From positions 37,634,001 to 37,698,000 of the forward strand of contig JBITNC010000001.1 in NCBI GenBank assembly GCA_050084985.1: a stretch of 64,000 nucleotides of DNA, written 5' to 3'. The notes below the pieces were generated by a model. The model did not search any database and was not told the origin of the DNA. It was given only the letters and a program-made list of their open reading frames with translations. A program made the position numbers and the translations under genes. Position 1 is the first letter of the stretch. Each line of letters starts with the position of its first letter. Shown piece after piece: positions 10,486-21,030 of the stretch. This stretch comes from Nageia nagi. Lineage: Eukaryota > Pinophyta.

Positions 10486-13418
10486 TCATTTTTTCACAAT
10501 CCCTATTCCCTTCAATGTACAAAACCTTATTTCCTTTATCCCATAGACTAAAGTTTTGGATTTGTACCAAAATGAACTCAATTTCTCATTTTTTTTTTTG
10601 AAATTAGGAGGAGTTATCCCCAAGATTGATATAGATCTTAATTTAAAACCTAGTGTATTCTTCATTGCTCCTTCAAACCTTTTCAATTTTTTCATTTCAT
10701 CATTTACATGCATGCGATAAGGCCTAAAAAACTTTATTAGGAAGAATAGTAGTCATTGTAATCCTTGTTAATACAAACAAAATGCATAAAACAAAAATAA
10801 TTATCTATTTTGTACTTCATTTTATTTTATGAAAGAAAAGTCTATAGTCATATTCCAGATAAGTTGGTGTTGATTTAGTGCCTCAACCTTGTATTCAATT
10901 CACCCAAGAATGCATACATGTTTATGAAAATAACATAGTGAATAAGTATTTGCATTATTCTTTTCCCTTACATCTTACAATGTAGCTCTTATCAACATTT
11001 TTTTTTCAAATTCTCCCTTACTTCTAATACTTCATCAAATTTAATTACAAAACCTTGTTTGCAATGTTCATGATGTATACAATTAAGGGTATCAATAATA
11101 TAATAGATTTCTACTTAAACTATCATAACAAAAAAATGCTTAACCTAACTAATAAAGTAGATTCTAGGTGCATTTGATATTTCATCACATACCTTTTCAA
11201 ATGTCATATCTTCACCAATATTGAGTTTGTTCATGATTTCTATTAGATTAAATAAGCACTATTTGAATTTATTATAGTCAATGGAAAAAGGTTGTAACTT
11301 TTTAAATATCCTATCAAAATAGCCATCTAGAAATGTTTATTTTAGTGATGGCATCTCTTTCAACCTATTACATTCTTTGCATCCTTGTTTAATTAAGGAA
11401 TCAAGTATGTTATTGCTAGGAAACTTTTCAAGGTTTGTGATTAACTAGTTTGCAATAAGAACAAAGCAAAATGAATAAGCATTTTCCCCTCATCCAAATA
11501 GTTGGTCTATTGATGCAAAATATATATTAGTTTGTATGGACCATCTTTTATCCATATTCAATAATTGATGTTGTGTCCATATACCCCTAACAGATCCACT
11601 CTTTCCCTAAAATAAGGTAGCATAATAAATTATTAAATTTAATTACCATACATGGTTTTGAATCAATAAAAATAATGAATAAAAAAATAAATGAAGGAAA
11701 CCCAAATTATCACCTGATTGGTTGTAGGAATTTCTTTATGGTATTTCTTATCTCCATTTCCTTCCTCTTGTGTGGGTTTTTCCCCTTGCTATGTCTAAGT
11801 GCTTGCATATACAATATTAAGACTTTATAACCTTTATGATTGGTTATCACCTTGATGTGCATCTCCTACTAGACTACGGTCTTGCACATTATCCATGTTT
11901 TGTTTTTCATTTTCCTTGGAGGAGCATAACAAACAAATAAATACTCAATTAGATCTAATGGCATTACAAAACATACTACAAATGAGACACATCAAGGCAT
12001 GATATTCTAAAAATAATATTATCTAAAGTTAGATTCACTTTTACCCTAAAATAAGATAGAATAATAAATTATTAAATATAATTACCATACATGGTTTTGA
12101 ATCAACAAAAATAATGAACAATCATTTAAATGAAGGCAAACCAAATTATCACCTAAATGGTTGTAAGCATTTCTGTATGGAAATTTTATCCTCCATTTCC
12201 TTCCTCTTGTGTGGGTTCCACCCTAGCTGTGTCCAAGTGTTTGCATCTACAACATCAAGAATTTGAAACCTTTATGATTATTTTCCATCTTGATGTGCAT
12301 CTCCAACCAAACTATGGTCTTTATAATTATCTATATTTTATCTTTAATTTTCCTAGGAGGAGCATAAAAAATAAATAAATAATTAATTATATCTAATGGA
12401 ATTGTAAAATAATGGAGAAATCAAACTTTAGTTAGTTCCTATAAATGAGACACAACTAAGCATGATATTCTAAAAAAAATATTATCTAGAGCTAGAGAAT
12501 GGGGGATTGGAGTCTTTCATGGGATTCCTTTTAGGATTATGAGGAGTTGTTACAAAAACATTCATGTTTCCCTTAAAAAAGAACCTAACCTTTCTCATGA
12601 ACCTAACCTAACCTAACCTATCATAGCACTAGTGTTGGACATGTATGTAGAACATATTTTCAATGCATTATTACATCCTATGTTAAAAGTAAAAAAAAAA
12701 AACTTTGAGATGTCAACATTACAAAAAATCCCAGAATTAACTTGTAGAATCAGTTTGCTTTATTTTACAATCTACTTTTTTTCTTCCACTTTTCTAATTT
12801 ACTACATTTTCTTCTATGTTAACACAATTCTACTAGTGCCCTATGTTTCCTTATGATAGTGTAGTTTATGCTACATTTCAAGTTCATAAGCCTTAAAAGC
12901 ATAGCATGGATGTTGAGGGAAGTGTTGGTGATATTCTATTAGGGAGAAATATGGAATTTTGCATAAAAAGATAGCTAAACACATATTTGAAACATTGAGA
13001 TGCAACAAAACTAGAAGATTTATAGCCATTCCCTTTAGCATAAAAGTATTACTTACCAAATGATGATCATCTACATGTGCCTCTCCTTCCATGTAAACCT
13101 TTGTATCCTCCTCCCTTGCTATCAATCTTTCTTCATTTATCTACATAGTATAGATAATGAATAGTTAAGGCAAAAATAAAAATATTAGTTTTACTATTTA
13201 GCAGTTTATCTCACTTGGACATTAAGACATGAAATATGACCATTAAGTTGCAAAAAATTGATTTCACATATTACAAAATCCTAAACAACTTCTTCCATTA
13301 TATTAGCATCCCCATTGGGAATGGATAGCTTGTAATCATTAATCTAAAAAGTTGTGACTTCTATCAAAATGTTAACCTATCTTATAGTCATACCTTATCA
13401 TATCCTAATAGGATCATA
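10486..13418 (-). pseudogene. downstream half of an interrupted multi-exon gene (DUF8039-like, transposon-associated)
   Basis: On the minus strand, next to the LTR insertion, the frame reads VNILIEVTT, then YKLSIPNGDANIMEEVV and DFVICEINFLQLNGHIS (about 13400-13200). This continues the frame broken off at 20764. The layout (a HGN-IVGFG segment followed by a VEV...P...IxEAV segment) resembles plant proteins annotated DUF8039 that travel with En/Spm-like transposons; the match is by eye. Further along are exon-like pieces with donors: AREEDTKVYMEGEAHVDDHH followed by GTAAGT (about 13050), and two copies of a polar exon containing SLVGDAHQ ending at GTGATAATTTGG (about 11730 and 12150). A CKECNRLKEMPSLK piece lies near 11350. 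Stops are frequent. Not functional. Confidence 0.4.
11605..12482. repeat. 439-bp tandem duplication carrying an exon
   Basis: The block starting ccctaaaataag(g/a)tag at 11605 starts again at 12044, a 439-bp period. The two copies stay collinear through tcacctcaattatcacct, ttccttcctcttgtgtgggtt, cttgatgtgcatctcc and gcatgatattctaaaaa. Both contain the same minus-strand exon and its splice donor, so this is an internal duplication in the decayed minus-strand gene. Confidence 0.8.
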
Positions 13419-14198
13419 TTTTATCGCATAAAATTGATTTATGCATTTAAAGTTATACATTTGGAAATATGTGCCCACACTTATACACACCTAGTTCACA
13501 AATATTAATGTTATCTTGGATATGGTCAATATATATCATCAACTTACTATATTCTTGTTTATGTAGGTACATGCCAACCTAAGGAGTAGGTCATATTATT
13601 ATCTATATAAATAGGGATCTAATAGTAAGTCCACATCAAGGATATAAATGATCCCATATCTAGTCTTGATGATGGCAATCTTTTAGGTGTCTTTTAACAC
13701 CACCATTCAAGGTTGGGTTTGTGTACTTCCTTATGTGAGCATCTTGATAATTATTGGTTTATCTAAGTATCAAATTGTGATCATTGAGAGTTCATGTGGA
13801 GGTACAGAGTCAATTTGGAATAGACTACAATCTAATGAAGACCATCGATGCCCCTCTATATACAAAAATAGACTATTGATGCTCCTTTTGAGCATGCAAT
13901 AGATCACCCGTAGCCCTCTTTTGGGATCATCTTGCTCCATGATTTTGGGTGTAAAATTCATAGGTTGTTGAGGCTTCATCACTATCTTCCATTCATCAAT
14001 ATCAAGTACATTTCATGAGGTAAGTATAAAAACTTAGACTTGTTTGGTAATGTTATTTCAATTCTAGTTATTCATTATATTCTATATTAGTTTGTCTTGT
14101 TATAAATTGCTATCCATTAGCTCAAAATTTACAAATATTCCTTTGAGATTGTAGGTATTCCTTTATTTGTATCCTTGAATACATTTTATTTGTAAACA
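13419..14198 (+). repeat. 5' LTR of the Tat-like element
   Basis: 780 bp, aligned end to end with 19979-20758. The expected initial TG reads TT here (13419-13420) but is TG in the 3' copy; it ends in CA. A TATA-like ctatataaatag lies at 13603-13614. Blocks of over 100 bp are nearly identical between the two LTRs; other parts have scattered, mostly transition, differences. Confidence 0.9.
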
Positions 14199-14218
14199 TT
14201 TTGGTGAACTCAACATGA
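14199..14218 (+). other. primer-binding site of the Tat-like element
   Basis: The sequence ttttggtgaactcaacatga follows the LTR directly, where the tRNA primer site should be. A closely similar TTTTGGTGAACCCAA follows the LTR at 57971 and TTTTGGGTGAACTC follows the minus-strand LTR at 34924. I cannot assign the tRNA without a search. Confidence 0.6.
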
Positions 14219-14329
14219 ACCATAAGTAGTTTTGCTAAAACCCTAGGGTTTTAGTTAGGACTAATAAGCCATTTTGGTGAGTTATTTTAGACATGGATTA
14301 GTTAATGGATTAGTTAAGAGTATTCTTAC

Positions 14330-15420
14330 AAAGTCTTTCAAGAAGATATCTTGATGAGCTCTTGGGAGATATTTAACATGATGGACCAAAAGCATATAAT
14401 GAAGGAGCTAACCATGATGATGGAAGTAACAATGATCACATTCAAGCTACTAATGAGGGTATGCAAAGATAGATTAATCAACTAGTAAAAGGATTAGCTT
14501 AGCCAGATGATTTGATTGAGTTTAGGAGCCCTATATGTGATGAGATCCATTTATGCATGCCACCATTGGATTATAAAGATCCCAAGTTATATAAGTTCAA
14601 TGAGGAGGAAGATCCTAAGAGACATTTGCAAGGGTTTAAAGATAAGTGTGAGCTCAAAATCAATGTGGATTCAAGATTATAGGCAAATTTCTTTCCTCAT
14701 AGTTTGGAAGGGGAGGCTCGATGGTTCTATTCTCTACTTGAAAGGTTAGTTACATCATTTTAAGAATTGAGCAACTTATTTCTAGAATAGTATAAGCATA
14801 ACATCAAGCATGAAGTCATGGTTTTAGATCTATGTGCTATGAGGCAAGGTAGTAATGAAAATGTTGAAAAGTTTGTCATGTGATTCAAGAAGACATGGCA
14901 ACAAATTGAAACTAAGCTCATAGAAAAAGAGGTAAATAATATCTTCAAGGATGTTATCATATTATATTTACAATATTATGTCATTGATTATACACATCTA
15001 GCATTTTTTTGTATGACATATAAGCTATTAGAAAAAGAAAAAGTCCTTATGAAATTAGGGCTTGTGAAGTATCAAGATGATGACAAGCCTAAGGCCAAGG
15101 ATAAGCAACCATAATCACCAAATGAATATAAATCCATTCATGTAGCAAAAAAAGTAGATGAAAAGAAAGAAAAGAAAACCATAAAGTTTCCTATACCTCC
15201 CAGGTCTATCTTAAAAGATCTAATGGTGAAGGGACTATTATAGCCTTTACCTAAGCGAGAGGAAGATGAGTCAGTAGAGAGGCTAGCATGGTACAAGGAA
15301 GATAGATATTATGAATATCATCAAACCAAGGGACATGTCAATAATGGGTGTGGAGGCCTAAGAAAGAAAATACAAAGGCTCATAGAGTATGGATTCTATG
15401 TATGTCCTATCGAGGTTAAA
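14330..15420 (+). pseudogene. gag: gag of the Tat-like element
   Basis: Gag forms the particle that packages the element's RNA. Frame 1 is kept throughout. It shows YKDPKLYKFNEEEDPKRHLQ, NFFPHSLEGEARWFYSLLER, NLFLE-YKHNIKHEV and FKKTWQQIETKL, the order of the retrotransposon gag domain. Near 15300-15380 is a decayed zinc-knuckle-like motif YYEYHQTKGHVNNGCGGLRK; the first cysteine expected in CEYH reads Tyr. Stops replace probable Gln or Arg codons at many places (for example after SRL, SF, FLE, FVM). Confidence 0.8.
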
Positions 15421-16350
15421 GATATAGGATAAGAGCAACATATCAATGTAATTTTCCATGAAGAAGTGTGTACAATACTTACAAGAAGAAGATCAAGAGT
15501 AGCAATAGATCTTGTCACATGTGAAAAGGAGCTTCCTAAAGATTTAAGAAGTTTTGACCTCATTGAACAACTCAAGAATACACAAGACAAGGTTAGTTTA
15601 TTTGAATTGCTACAAGTTTTAGAACCTCATAAAAAAATGATGAATTAGATTTTCAACAATATTCATATAGATAGTAACATGTCAATCATTACTTTTGCAA
15701 AAAAGGAAAAAATATGGAGTAAATAAGATGTTATCACTTTTCACCCTAGTGAAAGGCCAAGAAAGAATGTAATCTAGTTACATCCACTATTTTTTATTGA
15801 AGTGAGTATCTTTGGCAATACACTTAAGAGATCATTGATGGATGGTGGAGCAACTTTGAATATCACTACCACTCACTTCCTTTCACAATTTGATCCAAAT
15901 TTATTACCTACATGAGAAGAGACTACCATGAGAGTTAAGGGTTTTGATGGTGTTCCAAAGAAATGTACAAGAATCATCACACTTCCAATCAAAGTATGAA
16001 ATAAGGTACTTCAAACCCTCTTCTACATTACAGATGGAAAACCTTATTTTAATTTCTTTCTTGGAAGACCTTGGATAGATGACATGGAAGGAGTAGTATC
16101 CACTTTGCATAGATGTTTCAAGTTTTGTTTTGAAGAAAATGTTTACAAGGTAGAAGTAGATGAGTAGATAGCCAAGCAATGCAATTATGTTCTCCTTGAG
16201 AGATTTATTTTTTATGATGTAGAAGATGAGGCTTTCCTAGATAAGAATGATAATATCTATAGAAAAGCAATACAAAGAATTAACATAAGGGATATTGGAT
16301 TTGGTTCATACACCATCACAAATGTCAATAACATTAGTCTAGAGAGAGAC
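15421..16350 (+). pseudogene. protease region of the Tat-like element
   Basis: This is an aspartic protease that would cut the Gag-Pol polyprotein. The frame continues from gag. The active-site loop reads LMDGGATLNI (Asp codon 15841-15843); families usually have DSGA or DGGA. The second conserved segment FFLGRPWIDD (about 16060) is intact. Stops occur after KMMN, WSK, NVI, LPT and IKV. It is still clearly alignable with pol of plant Ty3/gypsy elements. Confidence 0.8.
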
Positions 16351-17700
16351 TTAGATGAATGATAGGAGGCTTAAAAAAAGGATTTCTCATGCTCTTGTAG
16401 GCTCCATAAAGATTATCGATGGTCCTATTTAGAGGAAATCATGAAGGAAAACAAATGTTGCATCATTTTGTATCATGGAGATGGTCACGATGGTCAAGTT
16501 AGTTATCTGTTATTAATGTAAGAAGATAAATAGGTAAGAGATGGTCAAAATTACTTTATTATTGAATGTGAAATAGATGATGAAGATGCAATACATGCAA
16601 TAGACTTGTTTGAGAATGATGATGCTTTCTTAGAATCTATGGGTGCTAGAAGTAAATATCTAGCTAGGCATGAAAAGAGGACTCACAAACATTATATAGA
16701 TGTACATGCTTTCTTTGGTGAATATATGGAAGATAAAATCAAAGGGTTGGGAGAGTTGACGTTTCCCACACCATTAGAATTAGATATGACTTGGTTGAAT
16801 GAAGAGATAGATGAGGTTAACATTGGTTCTCAAGAGACACCATGATTCTTACAAATAGGTAACCTTCTTGAGGAACCTTTACAAAATTATTTGATTCAAT
16901 CCTTTCATGATTATTTTGAATTGTTTACATGGTCATATAAAGATATGCCTAGATTAGATGAAAATTTTATGGTACATAACTTGTTTTTTGAGAAAGGAAC
17001 AATTCCTATGAAGCAAAAATCAAGAAAGATACCATTTCATATTTCTTTACTAGTCAAGAAGGAGATTGAGAAACTATTGGAAGTTGGCTTCATTAGACCC
17101 ATTGATTATTTAGAATGTATGGCCAATGTAGTTTTGGTGAAAAATCCTAAGTGAAATTAGAGTATGTACTAATTTCAAATATCTCAATAAACCATGTTTG
17201 AAAGATGACTTCCCACTACCCAACATAGATATGATCATTGATAGTTTGATAGGTTATGAGATGTTATCATTTATGGATGGGATTTTAAGATATAATCAAA
17301 TCAAAATCAAGAAAAGTGATCAGCATAAAATAACCTTTAGAACTCCTTGGGGTAACTTTTGCTACAAGGTAATGCCATTTGGTCTAAATAATGTATGGGC
17401 CACATATCAAAGAGCAATGATAGCCATATTCCATGACTTTATTCATAAAATAGTAGAGGTCTATGTAGATGATATCTTGATAAAATCAAAGAATAAAGAA
17501 GACCATGTCAAGGATATAAAAATAGCATTTAAAAGGATGAAAAAGTATAAGTTGAGAATCAAGCTTCAAAAATGTGAATTTAGGGTATCATCAGAAAAAC
17601 TCTTGGGGCACATTGTCTCTAGAAGAGGGGTTGAAGTGGATCCAAAGAAGATTATGGCCATCATAAAAATGTCTCCTCATATGAATCTCAAGTAATTGAG
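16351..17700 (+). pseudogene. reverse transcriptase region of the Tat-like element
   Basis: It copies element RNA to DNA. After a linker (16606-16845 open) come FELFTWSYKDMPRLD, KSRKIPFHISLLVKKEIEKL and VGFIRPIDYLE in frame 1. At 17154 a net 2-base loss in the KWKLRVCTNF segment shifts to frame 2, where 17198-17695 is open: FMDGILRYNQIKI, FRTPWGNFCYKVMPFGLNN, the catalytic YVDD at 17462-17473, then LLGHIVSRRGVEVDPKK. YNQI, MPFG and YVDD are all intact. The fingers, palm and start of the thumb are present; the frame ends at a TAA where Gln is expected. Confidence 0.9.
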
Positions 17701-17850
17701 AAGCCTCCAAGGTAAGATCCAAGCTGTTAGAAGATTCATTTATCAATTAATAGATAAGATAGAAGGAAGGGAGACTACTTTCACTATTAAGAACTTGGGA
17801 ACTCCATCAATTATTAAGGAAGACTTAAAAAATGGTTTATGTTGATCAAA
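17701..17850 (+). pseudogene. RNase H region, mostly deleted
   Basis: The connection sequence SLQGKIQAVRRFIYQLIDK is present. Within about 80 bp the reading reaches the segment that normally precedes the integrase (MVYVDQKVVYEVSPWY). Plant elements have several hundred residues of RNase H here, so most of the domain is missing. This is a deletion in this copy. Confidence 0.65.
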
Positions 17851-19125
17851 AGGTTGTTTATGAGGTAAGCCCTTGGTACCAATACATATTCAAATATTTG
17901 ATGGATAACTTTATTGATGCTACACTTGATAAGAGAGAATAGATTAGAATGAAAAGGATTGCTACAAAATATCTCATTATTGGTGATATACTTTATAAAA
18001 GATCATTTAATGGTATTCTTTTAAGATGTCTTCATGATGAGGAGATCAGAATAGCATTAGAACATGTTCATAGAGGGGCATGTGGAGTTCATTTCAATGG
18101 GAGATCAATCTATGACAAGTTGATTAGGATGGGTTATTGGAAGCCCACCATGGATCATGATTGTTGTGAGCATATCAAGAAGTGTGAGAAATGTTAGAAG
18201 CATGTACACTTAGAATTAACACCTACTCAAGATTTGAACTATGTTACATAACCATGGCCTTTCTCAATGTGGGATTTGGATTTCATGGGTGTTATCAATC
18301 CTCCATCTAGTGAGGGGCACAAGTTTATCTTATTTGCTACCAAATACTACACTGAATGGGTTGATAAAATTCCTTTGAAAATAGCTATAAAAAAACATGT
18401 TATCAATTTCATCAAGGAATATATCATTTGTAGATTTGGCATACCTCAAAGGTTAATCATGGATAATAGTGTGAATTTTATAGGAAAAGATATCAAAGAA
18501 TTTTGTAAAAAGATGAAGGTTGAATAGAGATTCTCTTTAGTTTACTATCCCTAAGGAAATGGAAAAGGTAAAGCAACAAACAAAATAATCAAGAAAATAT
18601 TGGTAAAAATTATCAAAAAGAATGGTAGGGATTAACATGATCAATTACCATATGCTCTATGGGCATATAGAACAAGTGAAAGAATCGCAATAGGTGCTAC
18701 TCCATACTCTCTTGTGTATGGTGATGAAGTAGTCATTCCTCTTGAAATTGAGATCCCTTCTTTGAGAATTGCACTCAAAGATATCATGAAGGAACCATAA
18801 CAATGGGAACTAAGGTTAAATTAGCTAGAGGCATCAGATGAGAAAAGAATTAATGCATTAGAGCATCTCAAAATATATTAGCAAATAATAAAGAGAGCCT
18901 ATGGAAATAAAATGGTACCCAAAGCTTTTGAGGTTGAGCCTCCAACAGAACATTTCTAACACTACAGCAAGGGATGAACTTAAAGGAATGTTTAAGCCAA
19001 ATTGGGTTAGCCCATACATCATTATAGAAGTCTTTGGTAAAGATGCATATAGATTATCTACATTTTATGGGGAGGTTCTCAAAAATCCCATCAATGCTAG
19101 GCACCTAAAGAAGTATCACATATAG
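17830..19125 (+). pseudogene. integrase region of the Tat-like element
   Basis: It would join element DNA to the host chromosome. In frame 3 (codons starting at multiples of three) it shows the H2C2 zinc finger (HVHRGACGVHF ... HIKKCEKC, about 18063-18197), then the core MWDLDFMGVINPPSSEGHKF (18267 on), FGIPQRLIMDNSVNFIGKD and YYP-GNGKGKATNK. The third acidic catalytic residue (usual QAEATNK) reads Lys at 18570-18572, so the enzyme would be dead even without the stops. It then gives LWAYRTSERIAIGATPYSLV. A frameshift near 18950 leads to KGMFKPNWVSPYIIIEVFG and the C-terminal end NARHLKKYHI. Confidence 0.85.
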
Positions 19126-19325
19126 GTGACTTGTGGGTTGCCCCATGCATCTATTTTCATAAAAATGTTACTATAGGAATATGCATGTGAATAAATGACA
19201 CAAATTCAAAATAGAAAGTCATTTCAATTTCAAAGGAGGAGTTTAAGTGCTCCATTTTAGTAGGAAATCATCACCTATGGTCCTATTTCATAGTCAAAAA
19301 TAGCAAAAATAAAAATCATTAGATA

Positions 19326-19680
19326 CCCCTTGGTGCAGAGTTTTAGCTCCTAGATTGTAAGATTTGCATGTCTCTTGGTAGAGTCTCAAATCCCATATCA
19401 TCATCCTAGTTTCATGCCTCTTGGAAAAGTTTTATCTCCACTCCTCATTGCAATATTCCTCTTAGTGCAAAGTTTCAACTCTCATACTCATTGCAATACA
19501 CCTCTTGGAGAAGTCTTAGCTCCTAGTTTTATCATTATGCCTCTCAGTAGGAAGTCTAACTTCTATAAGATTAATTGAAGAACCATTAGTTACATGAGAT
19601 GGTTGTACTCCACATCAAAATATGTCAAAAATATGGTTAATTATCATTTATGACCTCTTGGTAGATGGCTATGAACCCTA
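19326..19680. repeat. 40-46-bp minisatellite in the 3' untranslated part of the Tat-like element
   Basis: The phrase cctcttgg(t/a)(g/a)(c/a)a(a/g)agtttta(g/t)ctcc recurs at about 19326, 19373, 19416, 19456, 19501 and 19541, with a weaker copy near 19652. It lies between pol and the 3' LTR, where Tat/Ogre-type plant elements often carry tandem repeats. Confidence 0.75.
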
Positions 19681-19965
19681 GAACTCTTTCTTTTGTAGGT
19701 CATCATTAGAGCACATGGAACACATCAACATCAACTAGGAGCAACATGGTGGATGTCATATAAGGGGGTTTTCTTAATATCATACCTTTTTTCAATATGT
19801 TGATTATGTTTTTTTTATATATATATCATAGTTCAATATCAAAATAGACTTATTAGTGTTGGTATTATGCTTGTCAATACATATCAATATTCAATTGCTA
19901 TGACATCTTTGTTGTACTTTGAATGAAAAATCTCAATGCACCTAGTGATTTTAAATTTCTCATCC

Positions 19966-19978
19966 AAAGTGGGGCATA
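19966..19978 (+). other. polypurine tract
   Basis: ccaaagtggggcata lies just before the TG that opens the 3' LTR. The purine core aaagtgggg fits the plus-strand primer. Confidence 0.6.
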
Positions 19979-20758
19979 TGCTATCACATAAAATTGATTT
20001 ATGAATTTAAATTTATACATTAAGAAATATATGCTTGCACTTATACACACCTAGTTCATGAATATTAATGTTATCTTGGATATGGTCAATATATATCATC
20101 AACTTACTATATTCTTGTTTATGTAGGTACATGCCAACCTAAGGAGTAGGTCATATTATTATCTATATAAATAGGGATATAATAGTAAGTCCACATCAAG
20201 GAGATACATGATCCCATATCTTATCTTGATGATGGTTGTCTTTTAGGTGTCTCTTGACATCGCCATTCAAGGTTGGGTTTGTGTACTTCCTTATGTAAGT
20301 ATCCTAACAATTATTAGTTTATTAGAGTATCAAATTATGATCATAAAGAGTTTGTGTGGAGGTATAGAGTTAGTTTGTAATGTAATATAGTATAATTAAG
20401 ACCATTAGCACCCCTCTGTACATAAAAATAGATCACTAATGCTCCTTTTGAGCATGCAATAAATCACCTATGACCCTTTTTTGGATCATTTTTGCTCTAT
20501 GACTTTGGGTACAAAATCCATAGGTTGTTGAGGCTTTGTAACTATATTCTATTTTTTGATTTTAGGTACATTCCATGAGGTAAGTATACAAACTCAATCT
20601 TATTTGGTAATGCCATTTCAATTCTAGTTATTCATTATCTTCTATATCAGCTTGTCTTGTTATAAATTGCTCTTTGTTAGCTTAGAATTTACAAATATTC
20701 CTTTGGTACTATAGGTATTCCTTTATTTACATTCATGAATACATTCTATTTGTAAACA
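19979..20758 (+). repeat. 3' LTR of the Tat-like element
   Basis: 780 bp, starting TG and ending CA. It is the same length as the 5' LTR, with a TATA-like ctatataaatag at 20163-20174. This copy keeps the terminal TG that the 5' LTR has lost. Confidence 0.9.
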
Positions 20759-21030
20759 TCATCATTATGCATTATCCCAAACCCAACTATATTACCATGA
20801 CGGTCAAGTAGATGCACATATTGATCCTTTGTAATTCCATTTCTACCATGGAGTATTTGCAAATAATCACATATTTTTGGTAAAGAGGTTATCAAGTGAA
20901 TTCATAATTAAAAAATTAAATTACACCTAATGCAAAATATAATTAAAAATAATAAATTACCTCATCATCATCCTCTCTTGACTCTTCAAGATCGAGAATT
21001 GATAACCCTTGTATAGTCTAAAAATTTTGT
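20759..21030 (-). pseudogene. upstream part of the gene cut by the Tat-like element
   Basis: The minus strand reads KICDYLQILHGRNGITKDQY then VHLLDRHGNIVGFGIMHNDD and stops at the insertion. Removing the element and one copy of the 5-bp target duplication lets the same frame run on into the segment at 13413. LDRxGNIVGxG followed by a VEV segment resembles the DUF8039-type module of plant transposon-associated proteins. The rest of the gene lies on both sides (10486-13418 and to about 22440). Confidence 0.5.

Larger units (their letters stand above)
13419..20758 (+). mobile_element. complete but decayed Ty3/gypsy LTR retrotransposon, Tat-like
   Basis: Two LTRs of 780 bp each bound a 5.78-kb internal region read as gag, protease, reverse transcriptase, (deleted RNase H), integrase. 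The family copies its RNA into DNA and inserts it into the host genome. The lineage call rests on FMDGxxxYNQI in the reverse transcriptase, GVINPPSSEGHKFILFATKY in the integrase, no chromodomain, and a C-terminal NARHLKKYH; this fits the Tat branch of non-chromoviruses. Flanking bases tcata (13414-13418) and tcatc (20759-20763) match at 4 of 5 positions, as an aged target duplication. More than fifteen in-frame stops and several frameshifts make it non-coding today. Confidence 0.9.

Noticed and set aside
13770-13982. Minus-strand open frame inside the 5' LTR
   Set aside because: It lies wholly in the LTR and has no counterpart in the 3' LTR.
18901-18960. Start of an open frame MEIKWYPKLLRLSLQQN within the integrase region
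   Set aside because: The true integrase reading here is in another frame (YGNKMVPKAFEVEPPTEHF); only the part after about 18960 is genuine.
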